DNA from: Roseiarcus sp963806935
Lineage (GTDB): Bacteria; Pseudomonadota; Alphaproteobacteria; Rhizobiales; Beijerinckiaceae
NCBI GenBank assembly: GCA_963806935.1
Contig: CAWEAT010000002.1
Span: 124,001 to 188,000, forward strand
Direction of reading: 5' to 3'
DNA length: 64,000 nt
Shown here: one piece after another, positions 36,970 through 45,709 of the stretch
How the letters are laid out: each line of letters opens with the position of its first letter
Position numbering within the stretch: the stretch's first letter is position 1
Position numbers and translations under genes: made by a program
Notes under the pieces: model-generated
Databases searched by the model: none
Told to the model about the DNA's origin: nothing
Seen by the model: only the letters and a program-made list of their open reading frames with translations

Positions 36970-37407
36970 GCGTTTCCTCCTGAATTCTTGAGCCGCAGCG
37001 TCGAGGGGCAGAATATCCAGAGGTTTCCAGCCCGAGGTTGTGGCCGCGATAAAAAGGAAGCATAGAAGCCTCGCCGCCGCTCGAAAAACGTCACGATTCC
37101 GGCGGCGATTGCCGCCCCCGGAGCGCTCATCCGGCCGATCGATCAAGAGGGGAAGGGAAATAATTCGCTCCAGGCTCGCCGCCGCCATGCTCATCGTCCT
37201 TGGCGCGGCGCTTTGCAGCGCAGCCGAGGGCCAAACCGCGCCGGCGCCGGGCGCCGGGCAGCGCGCGACCCATCGCCTGCTCCGCCCTTCGACGGCGCGC
37301 CCGAGCCACCGTTCGCCGGACTTTCATCGCCGCGCACGGAACCGTAACCCACGGAACGCCGATCCACCGCACGATGGCCGGCCCTCGGGTGTGACGGACT
37401 CTCAAGC

Positions 37408-37630
37408 TTACGCGGCTCGTTCTCCGACCTCGACATACTCCGCGCAGACTCGACGGCTTCGGGATTGCCAAGCCATCGTCCCGCATTCCTTCGAGGTGAA
37501 ACCTAATCGCCTCGCGGATTTCGGCCTTCGCTTCTTCCAGCGTATCGCCGACCGACACGCAGCCGGGCAAATCCGGAACATATGCCGAGTAATTCCGTTC
37601 GCCCTTCTCGATCACGACGGCATAACGCAT
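37408..37630 (-). pseudogene. HicB antitoxin, copy 1 (frameshifted)
   Basis: The start MRYAVVIEKGERNYSAYVPD followed by LPGCVSVGDTLEEAKAEIRE and AIRFHLEGMRDDG is a textbook HicB partial RNase H fold. Near the 3' end one extra base relative to copy 2 (AGTCTGCGCGG against AGTCGCGCGG) throws the frame into about 85 unrelated codons. Without it the protein would end RAEYVEVGERAA at 37408 (73 aa). Upstream at 37635-37676 is only the last part of a HicA toxin (ALKSILRQAGLKD then stop), so the toxin gene is truncated. Confidence 0.75.
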
Positions 37631-37634
37631 GGAG

Positions 37635-37682
37635 TCAATCCTTGAGGCCGGCCTGTCGGAGGATGCTCTTTAACGCATGCGA
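37635..37682 (-). pseudogene. HicA toxin C-terminal remnant, copy 1
   Basis: Reading towards lower coordinates, the codons give RSHALKSILRQAGLKD and TGA at 37635-37637, 4 bp before hicB copy 1. This is the conserved C-terminal helix of HicA (pattern TLKSILRQAGL). An in-frame TAG interrupts it immediately upstream and the rest of the toxin is missing, replaced by GATTACGGTGACAG-type repeat sequence. Confidence 0.6.
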
Positions 37683-37779
37683 TCGCTAACCGGCGAATCG
37701 GGGATTAAGTAAGCTGTCACCGTAATCCCCACCGTAATCCCTGTCACCGTAATCCCTCGGGTGTGACGGACTCTCGAGC

Positions 37780-38000
37780 TTACGCGGCTCGTTCTCCGAC
37801 CTCGACATACTCCGCGCGACTCGACGGCTTCGGGATCGGCAAGCCATCGTCCCGCATTCCTTCGAGGTGAAACCTAATCGCCTCGCGGATTTCCGCCTTC
37901 GCTTCTTCCAGCGTATCGCCGACCGACACGCAGCCGGGCAAATCCGGAACATATGCCGAGTAATCCGTTCGCCCTTCTCGATCACGACGGCGTAACGCAT
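37780..38000 (-). pseudogene. HicB antitoxin, copy 2 (frameshifted)
   Basis: Nearly identical in DNA to copy 1. It starts MRYAVVIEKGER at 38000, but one base is missing after codon 12 (GAACGGATTACT against GAACGGAATTACT), so the frame is lost; the proper C-terminus ARAEYVEVGERAA-type ending and stop at 37780-37782 are intact in the other frame. Copy 1 and copy 2 thus carry complementary single-base defects. A HicA tail with the same sequence precedes it (about 38004-38051). Confidence 0.72.
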
Positions 38001-38086
38001 GGGGTTAATCCTTGAGGCCGGCCTGTCGGAGGATGCTCTTTAACGCATGCGATCGCTAGCCGGCGAACCGGGGATTAAGTAAGCTG

Positions 38087-38185
38087 TCACCGTAATCGCG
38101 TAATCGCACCGTAATCGCACCGTAATCGTGTCACCGTAATCGCGTAATCGTAATCACGTAATCCCCGTAATCTCGACCGTAATCT
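38087..38185. repeat. GTAATC-rich short repeat tract
   Basis: Ten GTAATC hexamers in about 100 bp, mostly within CACCGTAATCGC or GCGTAATC units of 8-12 bp with irregular spacing. The same unit forms the junctions of the hicB duplication at 37708-37757. Spacers are not unique 30-40 bp segments, so it is not a CRISPR. It could be degenerate transposon-end or RAYT/REP-related sequence. Confidence 0.65.
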
Positions 38186-38227
38186 CCGGTTGCAAAATTG
38201 GGCGCTGAGTTTGCTGGAACGGTGACG

Positions 38228-38416
38228 TCAGCGCCATTTCCTCAGAGAGTTTGGGGTGGCAGTATTTCCGCCCTGCGACCCACCTGTGGGGCGAAGCGGT
38301 ACCGTCGGGGGCCGAACCTGAACCTGAGAAGTCGCGGTATTTGATCCCCCTTTCTGTCGATGGCCTTCCGTCACCAGTGGTGGTTTTCCGTAGCCGTCCA
38401 TCGCGATTTTAGTCAC
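38228..38416 (-). CDS. 62-aa Gly/Pro/Thr-rich protein next to DUF6338
   Basis: Starts with GTG 38416, which has AGGAGAG 6 nt upstream. The sequence opens with DGYGKPPLVTEGHRQKGGSN, continues QVQVRPPTVPLRPTGGSQGG and ends in basic LRKWR. No hydrophobic core or domain is visible, so it is probably disordered. It lies 73 bp downstream of the DUF6338 gene on the same strand. I recall similarly short, Gly/Pro-rich frames beside such membrane genes, but cannot confirm that here. Possible partner or effector peptide. Confidence 0.5.
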   Translation of the reverse strand: MTKIAMDGYGKPPLVTEGHRQKGGSNTATSQVQVRPPTVPLRPTGGSQGGNTATPNSLRKWR

Positions 38417-38489
38417 TGTCCGCTCTCCTGTGTTGGCCCCTGGTAAGGAAACTCGATGTGGATGCTGTCTGGCGCACGTGCAAGATACA

Positions 38490-39056
38490 CTAGCGGAGTT
38501 CGAATAACCTATCGCCTTCGAGATTAAATACCCGAACGTCGCGCAGCAACAGCTCTCGGAGTTTCCCTGTTTCAGAAAACGCGTTGACCCATCCAGCATA
38601 TGTTAGGCCGTTGGAGAAATCTCTGAAGTGAACATATTCAACACTGGCACTCTGAGAATTAAAGGTATAATCCCAGACGTCTTCGTCGCCATACCTTTTT
38701 GTCGCTTTTATAAGCTGTAAGCCTCTGGACAGCCATTTATAAGTTGCAGCGTAAATCCACACGAGAGAAAGAACAATCCCCACCACGAGGGCCGCCGCAA
38801 TCTCATGCACCACCGACGCGGACAGCACGGGTCTATCGCCGGCGTCGCTTATATCTACAACGGTGAATTGCCAACCTGCCAAGGAATATAGGATATAAGT
38901 GGTTGTGTAGCTCGCCATTCCAAATAGGAATGCGCGCAGTACAAACTCCATATCTGAGGGAGGTGATTTAAGCGCAAAGCGAGCATCAAGCCTCGCCCAA
39001 ATCAAACCGGGCAAGAAGATGATTGCTAATTGCAAAATCAGCAGGTCTACTTTCAT
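38490..39056 (-). CDS. DUF6338 family membrane protein
   Basis: A 188-aa protein with three hydrophobic segments: LLILQLAIIFLPGLIWARL at the N-terminus, AFLFGMASYTTTYILYSLAG, and IAAALVVGIVLSLVWIYAATY. A soluble C-terminal part follows, with EDVWDYTFNS, YVHFRDFSNGLTYAGWVNAFSE and RELLLRDVRVFNLEG. The last is a strand-rich domain typical of DUF6338, a family of unknown function in accessory regions. Base composition is clearly more AT-rich than its neighbours. It begins 27 bp after the nrdJ stop, on the same strand, and is followed by a tiny protein; together they look like an acquired two-gene module. Confidence 0.75.
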   Translation of the reverse strand: MKVDLLILQLAIIFLPGLIWARLDARFALKSPPSDMEFVLRAFLFGMASYTTTYILYSLAGWQFTVVDISDAGDRPVLSASVVHEIAAALVVGIVLSLVWIYAATYKWLSRGLQLIKATKRYGDEDVWDYTFNSQSASVEYVHFRDFSNGLTYAGWVNAFSETGKLRELLLRDVRVFNLEGDRLFELR

Positions 39057-39083
39057 ATTTAGCCCCGTTTTGGGGTCAACCTC

Positions 39084-42000
39084 TCAACTGCACCCCGTCG
39101 TCCCGCCGCAGGTGTCGCACTTCAGGCACGTGCCGTTGCGCACCATGGTGAAGTTGCCGCACTCCGGGCAGGCTTCGCCGACATAGCCTTTCATCCGCGC
39201 CTCCGCGCGTTTCTCGGCGACGGTCTCCGCGGCCGGGGCGGAGGCGCCGAAGGCGACGTTGCGCGGCTTCCGCAAACTCCCCTTTCAGCGCCGTCGCGCC
39301 CTGCACATAGCTCCCAGCCGGCGAGCCGCCCACCTTCGCGGCCGGCGGTTCGCCGCCTGCGTCCCGCCCGCGCACCAGCATCAGCTTGTCGCCGGGGCGA
39401 GAACGCAGAAGGCCTTTCGACACGACGGACGCCACCGGCGCTGCCGGCGGCGCGCTGATCCCCTCGCTATCCCCGGGCGCCTTGTCCTCATTGACGCCGC
39501 CGCCGAGGATCATGTTGCCGATCTCCTCCGGCGCGATATGGGCGAGGTCGTTGCGGCCGAGATAGGAGATCGCGAGCTCGCGGAAAATATAGTCGAGGAT
39601 CGAGGTCGCGTTCTTGATCGCGTCGTTGCCCTGCACGAAGCCGGCCGGCTCGAAGCGGGTGAAGGTGAAGGCCTCGACATATTCCTCGAGCGGCACGCCA
39701 TATTGCAGGCCAAGCGAGATCGCGATGGCGAAATTGTTCATCAGGACTCCGGAAGGCGGCGCCTTCCTTGTGCATGTCGATGAAGATCTCGCCGAGCCGC
39801 CCGTCCTGGTACTCGCCGGTGCGTAAGTAGACCTTATGCCCGCCGACGACGGCCTTCTGCGTATAGCCCTTGCGGCGATCGGGCAGCTTCTCGCGCTCGC
39901 GGGTGCGCTCGACCCGCTCGACCACCCGTTCGACGATTCGCTCGGCGATCGCGGCCGCGCGCTGAGGCGCGTTGAGCGCAACCAGCGTCTCGACCGCCTC
40001 GTCGTCCTCCTCGTCGTTCTCGATCAGTTGTGCGCTGAGCGGCTGCGACAGCTTCGAGCCGTCGCGATAGAGCGCGTTGGCTTTGAGGCCGAGGCGCCAG
40101 GAGAGCATGTAGGCGTCCTTGCAGTCCTCGACCGTCGCGTCGTTCGGCATGTTGATGGTCTTCGAGATCGCGCCGGTGATGAACGGCTGCGCCGCCGCCA
40201 TCATCCGGATGTGGCTCTCGACCGAGAGATAGCGCTTGCCCGTGCGTCCGCACGGGTTGGCGCAGTCGAACACGGCGAGATGCTCATGTCTTGAGATAAG
40301 GCGCGCCCTCGAGCGTCATCGCGCCGCAGGCGAAGCCGTTCGCAGCCTCGATCTCGGATTTCGAGAAGCCAAGGGCGCTCAGGAGGTCGAAGCCCGGCGC
40401 ATCGTAGCGCTCGGCCGGGATCTTGAGCGCGCCGCTCAGCGTCTCCGCTCCGAGCGTCCACTTGTTGAAGACGAAGCGGATGTCGAACGCGCCGGCGAGC
40501 GCGGACTCGACCTTGTCGATCGCCTCTTGCGGCAGGCCCTTGGCTTTCAGCGCCGCATGATTGACGCCGGGCGCATGGGCAAGCGTCGCCCGACCGACCG
40601 CATAGGCGACGATGTCGCCGATCTGCTTCTCGTCGTAGCCCAGCGCGCGCAGGGCCTCGGGCACGGCGCGGTTGATGATCTTGAAATAGCCGCCGCCCGC
40701 CAGCTTCTTGAACTTGACGAGCGCGAAGTCGGGCTCGATGCCGGTCGTGTCGCAATCCATGACGAGGCCGATCGTGCCGGTCGGCGCGATCACCGAGACC
40801 TGGGCATTGCGAAACCCATGCTTTTCGCCGAGCGCGAGCGCGTCGCTCCATGCGGCGCGCGCGGCTTCGCTCAAGCTCGCCCACTCCGGGCCGGCGTTGG
40901 CGAGCTCGCCATGGTCGATCGGGGTCGGCGCGACCGAGAGCTTCTCGTAAAGCCCCGCCTCGCCGTCCGCGGCGCGCTTGTGATTGCGGATTACGCGCAG
41001 CATCGCGTCCGCATTGTTGCGATGGCCTGGGAAGGCGCCGCTCTTCGCGGCGATCTCGGCCGAGGTCGCATAGGCGCGTCCGGTGAGGATCGCGGTCAAG
41101 GCGGCGCAGATCGCCCGGCCGTGGTCGCTGTCGTAGGGAATGCCCGACGACATGAGGAGACCGCCGATATTGGCGTAGCCGAGGCCAAGCGTGCGGTAGT
41201 CGTACGACAGCCGCGCGATCTCCCTCGAAGGAAACTGCGCCATCGCGACCGAGATCTCGAGCGTCAGCGTCCATAAGCGGATCGCGTGCTCATAGCCTTT
41301 GACGTCGAACGCCTTGGTCGCCACGTCGCGGAACTGAAGCAGGTTGAGCGACGCGAGATTGCAGGCAGTGTCGTCGAGGAACATGTACTCGGAGCACGGA
41401 TTGGAGGCGCGGATCGGCCCCGATTCGGGGCAAGTGTGCCAGTCGTTGATGGTGGTGTGATACTGGATGCCCGGATCGGCGGAAGCCCAGGCGGCGTAGC
41501 CGATCTTCTCCCAAAGCTCGCGCGCCTTGATCGTCTTCGCGACCTTGCCGTCGAGGCGCCGGGTGAGGCTCCACTCGCTGTCGGTCTCGACCGCATGCAG
41601 GAAGGCGTCGGTCACCCGCACCGAATTGTTCGAGTTCTGCCCCGATACGGTGAGATAGGCCTCCGACTCCCAATCGGTGTCGTATTCCTCGAACTCGAGC
41701 TTCTGATAGCCCTGGCGCGCGTATTGGATGACCTGCTTGATCGCGCCGTCCGGGACGTCGTCGCGGCGCGCGGCCTTGACCTCGCGCTTGAGCGCCGGGT
41801 TCATGTCGACGTTGAAACAGTCGTCGCCCGAGCCCTCGCAATTGACGCAGGCTTTCAGGATCGCCTTCAGGCGCCGCCTGACGACTTTCGAGCCCGCAGC
41901 GAGCGCGGCGACCTTGCGCTCCTCCTTCACCTTCCAGTCGATGAAAGACTCGATGTCGGGATGATCGACGTCGACCACGACCATCTTGGCGGCGCGTCGC

Positions 42001-42821
42001 GTCGTGCCGCCCGACTTGATCGCGCCCGCCGCGCGGTCGCCGATTTTCAAAAACGACATCAGGCCCGACGAGCGCCCGCCGCCCGACAGCTTCTCGTTCT
42101 CGCCGCGAAGCGCGGAGAAATTGGTCCCCGTGCCGGAGCCATATTTGAACAGGCGCGCCTCGCGCACCCACAGGTCCATGATCCCGCCCTCGTTGACGAG
42201 GTCGTCGGCGACCGACTGGATGAAGCAGGCGTGCGGCTGGGGATGCTCGTAGGCCGACTTCGACTTGACGAGCTTGCCCGTCTCAAAGTCGACGTAATAG
42301 TGGCCCTGGCTCGGCCCATCGACGCCATAGGCCCAATGGAGGCCAGTGTTGAACCATTGCGGCGAATTGGGCGCCGCGACCTGGCGCGCGAGCATGAGCC
42401 GCATTTCGTCGAAATAGGCGCGCGCGTCCTCCTCGTCGTCGAAGAGGCCAGCCTTCCAGCCCCAATAGGCCCAGGCGCCGGCGAGCCGGTCGAACACCTG
42501 CCTGGCCGAAATCTCGGAGCCGAAACGCTCGCTCTTCGGCAGCGCGCCGAGCGCGGTCTCATCGGCGACCGAGCGCCACAGGAAGGACGGAACGCCCTCC
42601 TCCTCAACCCGCTTCAAGCGCGCCGGAACGCCCGCTTTACGGAAATATTTCTGCGCCAGCACGTCGGCCGCAACCTGGCTCCAGGCGGCCGGAACCTCGA
42701 CGCCTTCGAGCGAAAACACGACCGAGCCGTCAGGATTGCGAATTTCGCTCTTGGTCGTCGCGAACGCGACGAGCTCATAGGGCGAGACGCCCGGCTTGGT
42801 GAAATACCTCTCGATCCGCAT
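39084..42821 (-). CDS. nrdJ: Adenosylcobalamin-dependent (class II) ribonucleotide reductase (frameshifted)
   Basis: Reduces ribonucleotides to deoxyribonucleotides with coenzyme B12. The N-terminus MRIERYFTKPGVSPYELVAF begins at 42821. Key blocks are PNSPQWFNTG, the active-site ASNPCSEYMFLDDTACNLAS, APTGTIGLVMDCDTTGIEP and the C-terminal redox/zinc region CPECGNFTMVRNGTCLKCDTCGG. Three single-base frame changes, near 40289 (one extra T), 39749 (one extra C) and 39268, split about 1,240 aa into four pieces; all pieces are collinear and conserved. A dNTP-supplying enzyme is unlikely to be inactive unless another reductase exists, so sequence error is favoured. Confidence 0.92.
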
Positions 42822-43386
42822 CGCTTTCGACCTCGCCCTCGCGGCCACGGACATATTACGCCCGCAGCGCCGCCGTTGATCCCTCAATCGCCATCGATGG
42901 CGCGACATCGCCGTGCGCTGCCCGCAGCGCGCGCGGCGCCGCTGGCCTGGCTCAAACGCCGCCCCGCCCCTCAAACTCGCTTATGTTTTACCTGGACCGG
43001 CGCCTCGCCGGGTGGTGCGCTTCACCCATCCCGACAGGCTTGAAACCGACCGCCCCTTGACGCTTGGCCTACCCGCTGCACCCGATTCCACGGGACCGCC
43101 GAACATTACGACTTTATGACGTCCGCGTCAACACCTTGTATGAGCGTCCGCCATCGGCACAACATATTGTGGACAACAATCTCTAACGCTGGGTTAACGC
43201 CGGCGCGAGACCGAGAGCATCCGACGAGTTGGGGAAGCCTGCAAGCCCGTTTTCGCTACGGACAAGAAAAAGTTCAGCTTGCCTCGTTCGGTCCGCCCCG
43301 CCATAGTCGCGCGCGTCGGTCGGCGCCTCATCACGAGAACGCGCCAGTCGACGTCTTATCCCCAAGATATGAGCGGCGCTCGGCGA
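42822..43386. other. 565-bp divergent intergenic region between nrdJ and the NDUFA12 gene
   Basis: No supported gene; short frames here lack ribosome-binding sites and family resemblance. The segment 43120-43200 is AT-rich and holds the palindromes described separately and a TTAAC at 43194. Promoters for both flanking genes probably lie in this part. Confidence 0.4.
43157..43172. promoter_or_regulatory. Candidate NrdR box
   Basis: GCACAACATATTGTGG contains the near-palindrome CACAA-CATA-TTGTG, which is close to the known NrdR consensus (ACACWATATATWGTGT). A weaker half-match ACACCTTGTAT starts at 43131. It lies upstream of nrdJ, the kind of gene NrdR represses, though 336 bp from the start codon. 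An overlapping palindrome ATTGT-GGACA-ACAAT covers 43166-43180. Spacing between the two boxes (26 bp) is not the usual 31, so confidence is moderate. Confidence 0.4.
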
Positions 43387-43800
43387 ATGGAATGGATCAA
43401 GGAAGCTCTGCTCCACTATTTCACTTGGTGGAATGGCGCGAACTTCAACACCCGCTTCTATACGAAGCGACATGGCGAGCTCGTCGGCCATGACGAGCAG
43501 GGCAACGCCTATTACCGGCGGCCGGGCATCGATCCCGCGCTCGGGTTTGAGCGACGCTGGGTGATCTATAACGGCGTATCCGAAGCCTCGAAGACCCCGC
43601 CGGGCTGGAACGGCTGGCTTCATCACACCGTCGATGTGGCGCCGACCGAGGAAAGTTATAAGCCCCACTCCTGGGAATTGCCGCATATGCCGAACCCGAC
43701 CGGCACGCCGGGGGCGATTCGGCCCGACGGCTCGACGCTGAGGCCCGGTCCGCGCCAGCCGACCGGCGGCGATTACGAGGCCTGGAGTCCGGGTCCCTGA
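43387..43800 (+). CDS. NADH:ubiquinone oxidoreductase NDUFA12-type subunit
   Basis: A 137-aa protein starting MEWIKEALLHYFTWWNGANF followed by NTRFYTKRHGELVGHDEQGN, AYYRR and a GYEAWSPGP-like end. This is the alphaproteobacterial counterpart of the mitochondrial complex I accessory subunit NDUFA12 (B17.2), which sits on the peripheral arm. Length and motifs (RRWVIYNG, ASKTPPGWNGWLHH) match. An in-frame ATG at 43369 is an alternative start. It is followed by DUF2155, a very common pairing in Rhizobiales. Confidence 0.9.
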   Translation: MEWIKEALLHYFTWWNGANFNTRFYTKRHGELVGHDEQGNAYYRRPGIDPALGFERRWVIYNGVSEASKTPPGWNGWLHHTVDVAPTEESYKPHSWELPHMPNPTGTPGAIRPDGSTLRPGPRQPTGGDYEAWSPGP

Positions 43801-43847
43801 GGCGCGCCGCCTTCATTCCGCCTCCGTTGAGCAGCAAAGCGCCGACC

Positions 43848-44540
43848 ATGACCCTCCTCGACCGGGCTCACGCGATCAGCGGCCGCGCTTTCCCCGCCCT
43901 GACCCGGAGGGGCGCGGCGGTCGCGTGCGCGGCTCTGGCGGCTGCCGGGCTCATGGCGCCCGAGGCGGCGCGCGCCGACAAGATCAGCCATCCGATCGCT
44001 ATTTTCGACGGCCTGGACAAGATCACCGGCCGCATCATTTCGTTTGAGGTCGGCATCAACGAGACGGTGCAGTTCGGCGCGCTGCAGATCACGCCCCGCG
44101 TCTGCTACTCGCGCCCGCTGACCGAGGCGCCGCAGACCGACGCCTTCGCTCAGGTCGACGAGATCGACGAGCAGAAGCAGCTCAAGCGCATTTTCTCCGG
44201 CTGGATGTTCGCCGACAGCCCGGGCCTGCACGGCATCGAGCATCCGATCTTCGATGTCTGGCTGACCGGGTGCAAGGGCGGCACGGTGGTCATCCACGAC
44301 GCCCCGACCGCGGAGGCCTCCGCGCCGAACCCTGACGAATCGCCGCCGACCGACACCGGGGCGGACGCGACCGCGACGACGGAGCAGCCGGCGCCAGCGC
44401 CGGCCCCGGCGCCGAAAAGGAAGAAGCCCAAGCCTCAGCCGGCGGTGGTCGCCGCGCCCGATGCGGTTACTGTCACGCCGATCGACCCGCCGGCGCCGAC
44501 GACCTCGTCCGGGAACGGCCGCGGCGGGCGGTGGCCCTGA
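43848..44540 (+). CDS. Exported DUF2155 protein
   Basis: A 230-aa protein with a signal peptide (hydrophobic GAAVACAALAAAGLMAPEAARA) and a DUF2155 domain: HPIAIFDGLDKITGRIISFEV, LQITPRVCYSRP, IFSGWMFADSPGLHGIEHPIFDVWLTGCK. The C-terminal third is a low-complexity Pro/Ala/Lys tail (PAPAPAPAPKRKKPKPQ). DUF2155 genes commonly follow the NDUFA12 gene, as here (47-bp gap), but their role is not established; export suggests an envelope function. Confidence 0.9.
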   Translation: MTLLDRAHAISGRAFPALTRRGAAVACAALAAAGLMAPEAARADKISHPIAIFDGLDKITGRIISFEVGINETVQFGALQITPRVCYSRPLTEAPQTDAFAQVDEIDEQKQLKRIFSGWMFADSPGLHGIEHPIFDVWLTGCKGGTVVIHDAPTAEASAPNPDESPPTDTGADATATTEQPAPAPAPAPKRKKPKPQPAVVAAPDAVTVTPIDPPAPTTSSGNGRGGRWP

Positions 44541-44652
44541 GCGGCGGCTGGATTGGCCAATGCGGGATGGCGGCGGCGACGATGCTGCGGTAGCATTTTG
44601 AAAATCGGTTGTCCGGCTCCGATTTAGAGGCCGAATTCGGGAGGGAAGCGCC

Positions 44653-45607
44653 ATGACCGCGATCCGCAACGCCATCAAGCCGACCCGGCGTCCAGGCGAG
44701 CTCGGCGTTCATTCCGTCGACCGGTTTCATTTCGCTGTTCCCGACCTTGCGGTCGCGAAGACTTTTTACGGCGAATTCGGACTGGACCTTGAGGAAGACG
44801 GCAATCTGATCGCCATGAAGACCCGCGGCAATCCGCATGTCTGGGTCACAATCGGCGAGGGCCCGCGCAAGAAGCTTGGGCATCTTTCGTTCGGCGCGTT
44901 CGAGGAGGATTTCGACCGCTTCGGCGAGCGGCTGCAATCTCTCGGCGTGAAGCGGCTCGACCCGCCGCCGGGCGTGAAAACGAACGGCCTATGGTTTCAC
45001 GATCACGACGGCAACCTGGTCGAGATCAAGGTCGCGGCGAAATCGTCGCCGAATGAGAAGTCCGAGTTCTCGGAGCTCCCTGTCGGTCCGGGCGAGCGCG
45101 GCGCGCCGTTCCGTCGCGACGTCGCGCGCGCCAATCCCAGGCGGCTGGCGCACGTGCTCCTGTTCACCCGCGACGTCGAGAAGGCGGTCCAGTTCTATAC
45201 CCGCATTTTGGGCCTGCGCCTTTCCGACCGGTCCGGCGACGGCATCGCCTTTCTGCACGGGATTCACGGCAGCGACCATCACATGATCGCCTTCTTGAAA
45301 TCGAGCGCGCCCGGCCTTCATCATCTGAGCTGGGACGTGGGCTCGATCGACGATATCGGCCGCGGCGCCACGCACATGCTGGAGAAGGGATTCTCAAACG
45401 GATGGGGCCTCGGACGGCATGTCCTCGGCTCCAACTTCTTCCACTATGTCTGCGATCCGTGGGGGTCTTTCAGCGAATATTCCGCCGGCATCGACTTTGT
45501 GCCGGTGGATCATGACTGGAACTCCGGCGATCACGACCCGGAGGAATTCCTTCTACGTCTGGGGCCCGAACCCGCCGGACTATTTCACCCACAATGCCGA
45601 AGCGTAA
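44653..45607 (+). CDS. Two-domain VOC extradiol-dioxygenase-like protein (frameshift near the end)
   Basis: About 317 aa with two VOC modules: SVDRFHFAVPDLAVAKTFYGEF and RLAHVLLFTRDVEKAVQFYTRILGL. Metal ligands are suggested by His in RLAHVLLF, His in GLHHLSWDV and Glu in SFSEYSAG, as in catechol 2,3-dioxygenase-type enzymes. A single extra base near 45548 (GGAATTCC) switches the frame; the other frame gives the expected ending FYVWGPNPPDYFTHNAEA with stop at 45605-45607. Without correction the gene runs 140 bp into a dispersed repeat. Likely acts on an aromatic ring; substrate unknown. Confidence 0.82.
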
Positions 45608-45608
45608 G

Positions 45609-45703
45609 CATTCCCCTCTCCCCCTGGGAGAGGGTTGGGGTGAGGGCGGGCGCGCACAAACCTCATCCGGCGCTTCGCGCCACCTTCTCCCGGAGGGAGA
45701 AGG
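45609..45703. repeat. Dispersed repeat (CCCCTCTCCCCCTGGGAGAGG type)
   Basis: A CCTCTCCCCCTGGGAGAGG hairpin is followed by GGTTGGGGTGAGGGCGGGCG and CCTTCTCCCGGAGGGAGAAGG, a second hairpin. The CTCTCCC ... GGGTGAGGG ... CTTCTCCC layout is found dispersed in many proteobacterial genomes. It sits between the VOC gene and the anion permease gene, which converge. Confidence 0.8.
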
Positions 45704-45709
45704 ACCGCG

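Larger units (their letters stand above)
37382..38100. repeat. Direct tandem duplication of about 372 bp (hicA tail + hicB)
   Basis: CCCTCGGGTGTGACGGACTC occurs at 37382 and again at 37754. The following about 340 bp, through hicB, the hicA remnant and GGGGATTAAGTAAGCTGTCA to CCGTAATC, is repeated with a few substitutions and indels. The junction between copies is a short array of CACCGTAATCCC units, which suggests slippage or unequal recombination at these units. Confidence 0.8.

Noticed and set aside
38087..38185. CRISPR-like array
   Set aside because: Repeat units are 6-12 bp with irregular spacing and no unique spacers of constant length; no cas genes.
42913..43119. 68-codon + strand frame upstream of the NDUFA12 gene
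   Set aside because: Pro/Arg-rich composition typical of noise in GC-rich DNA and no ribosome-binding site.
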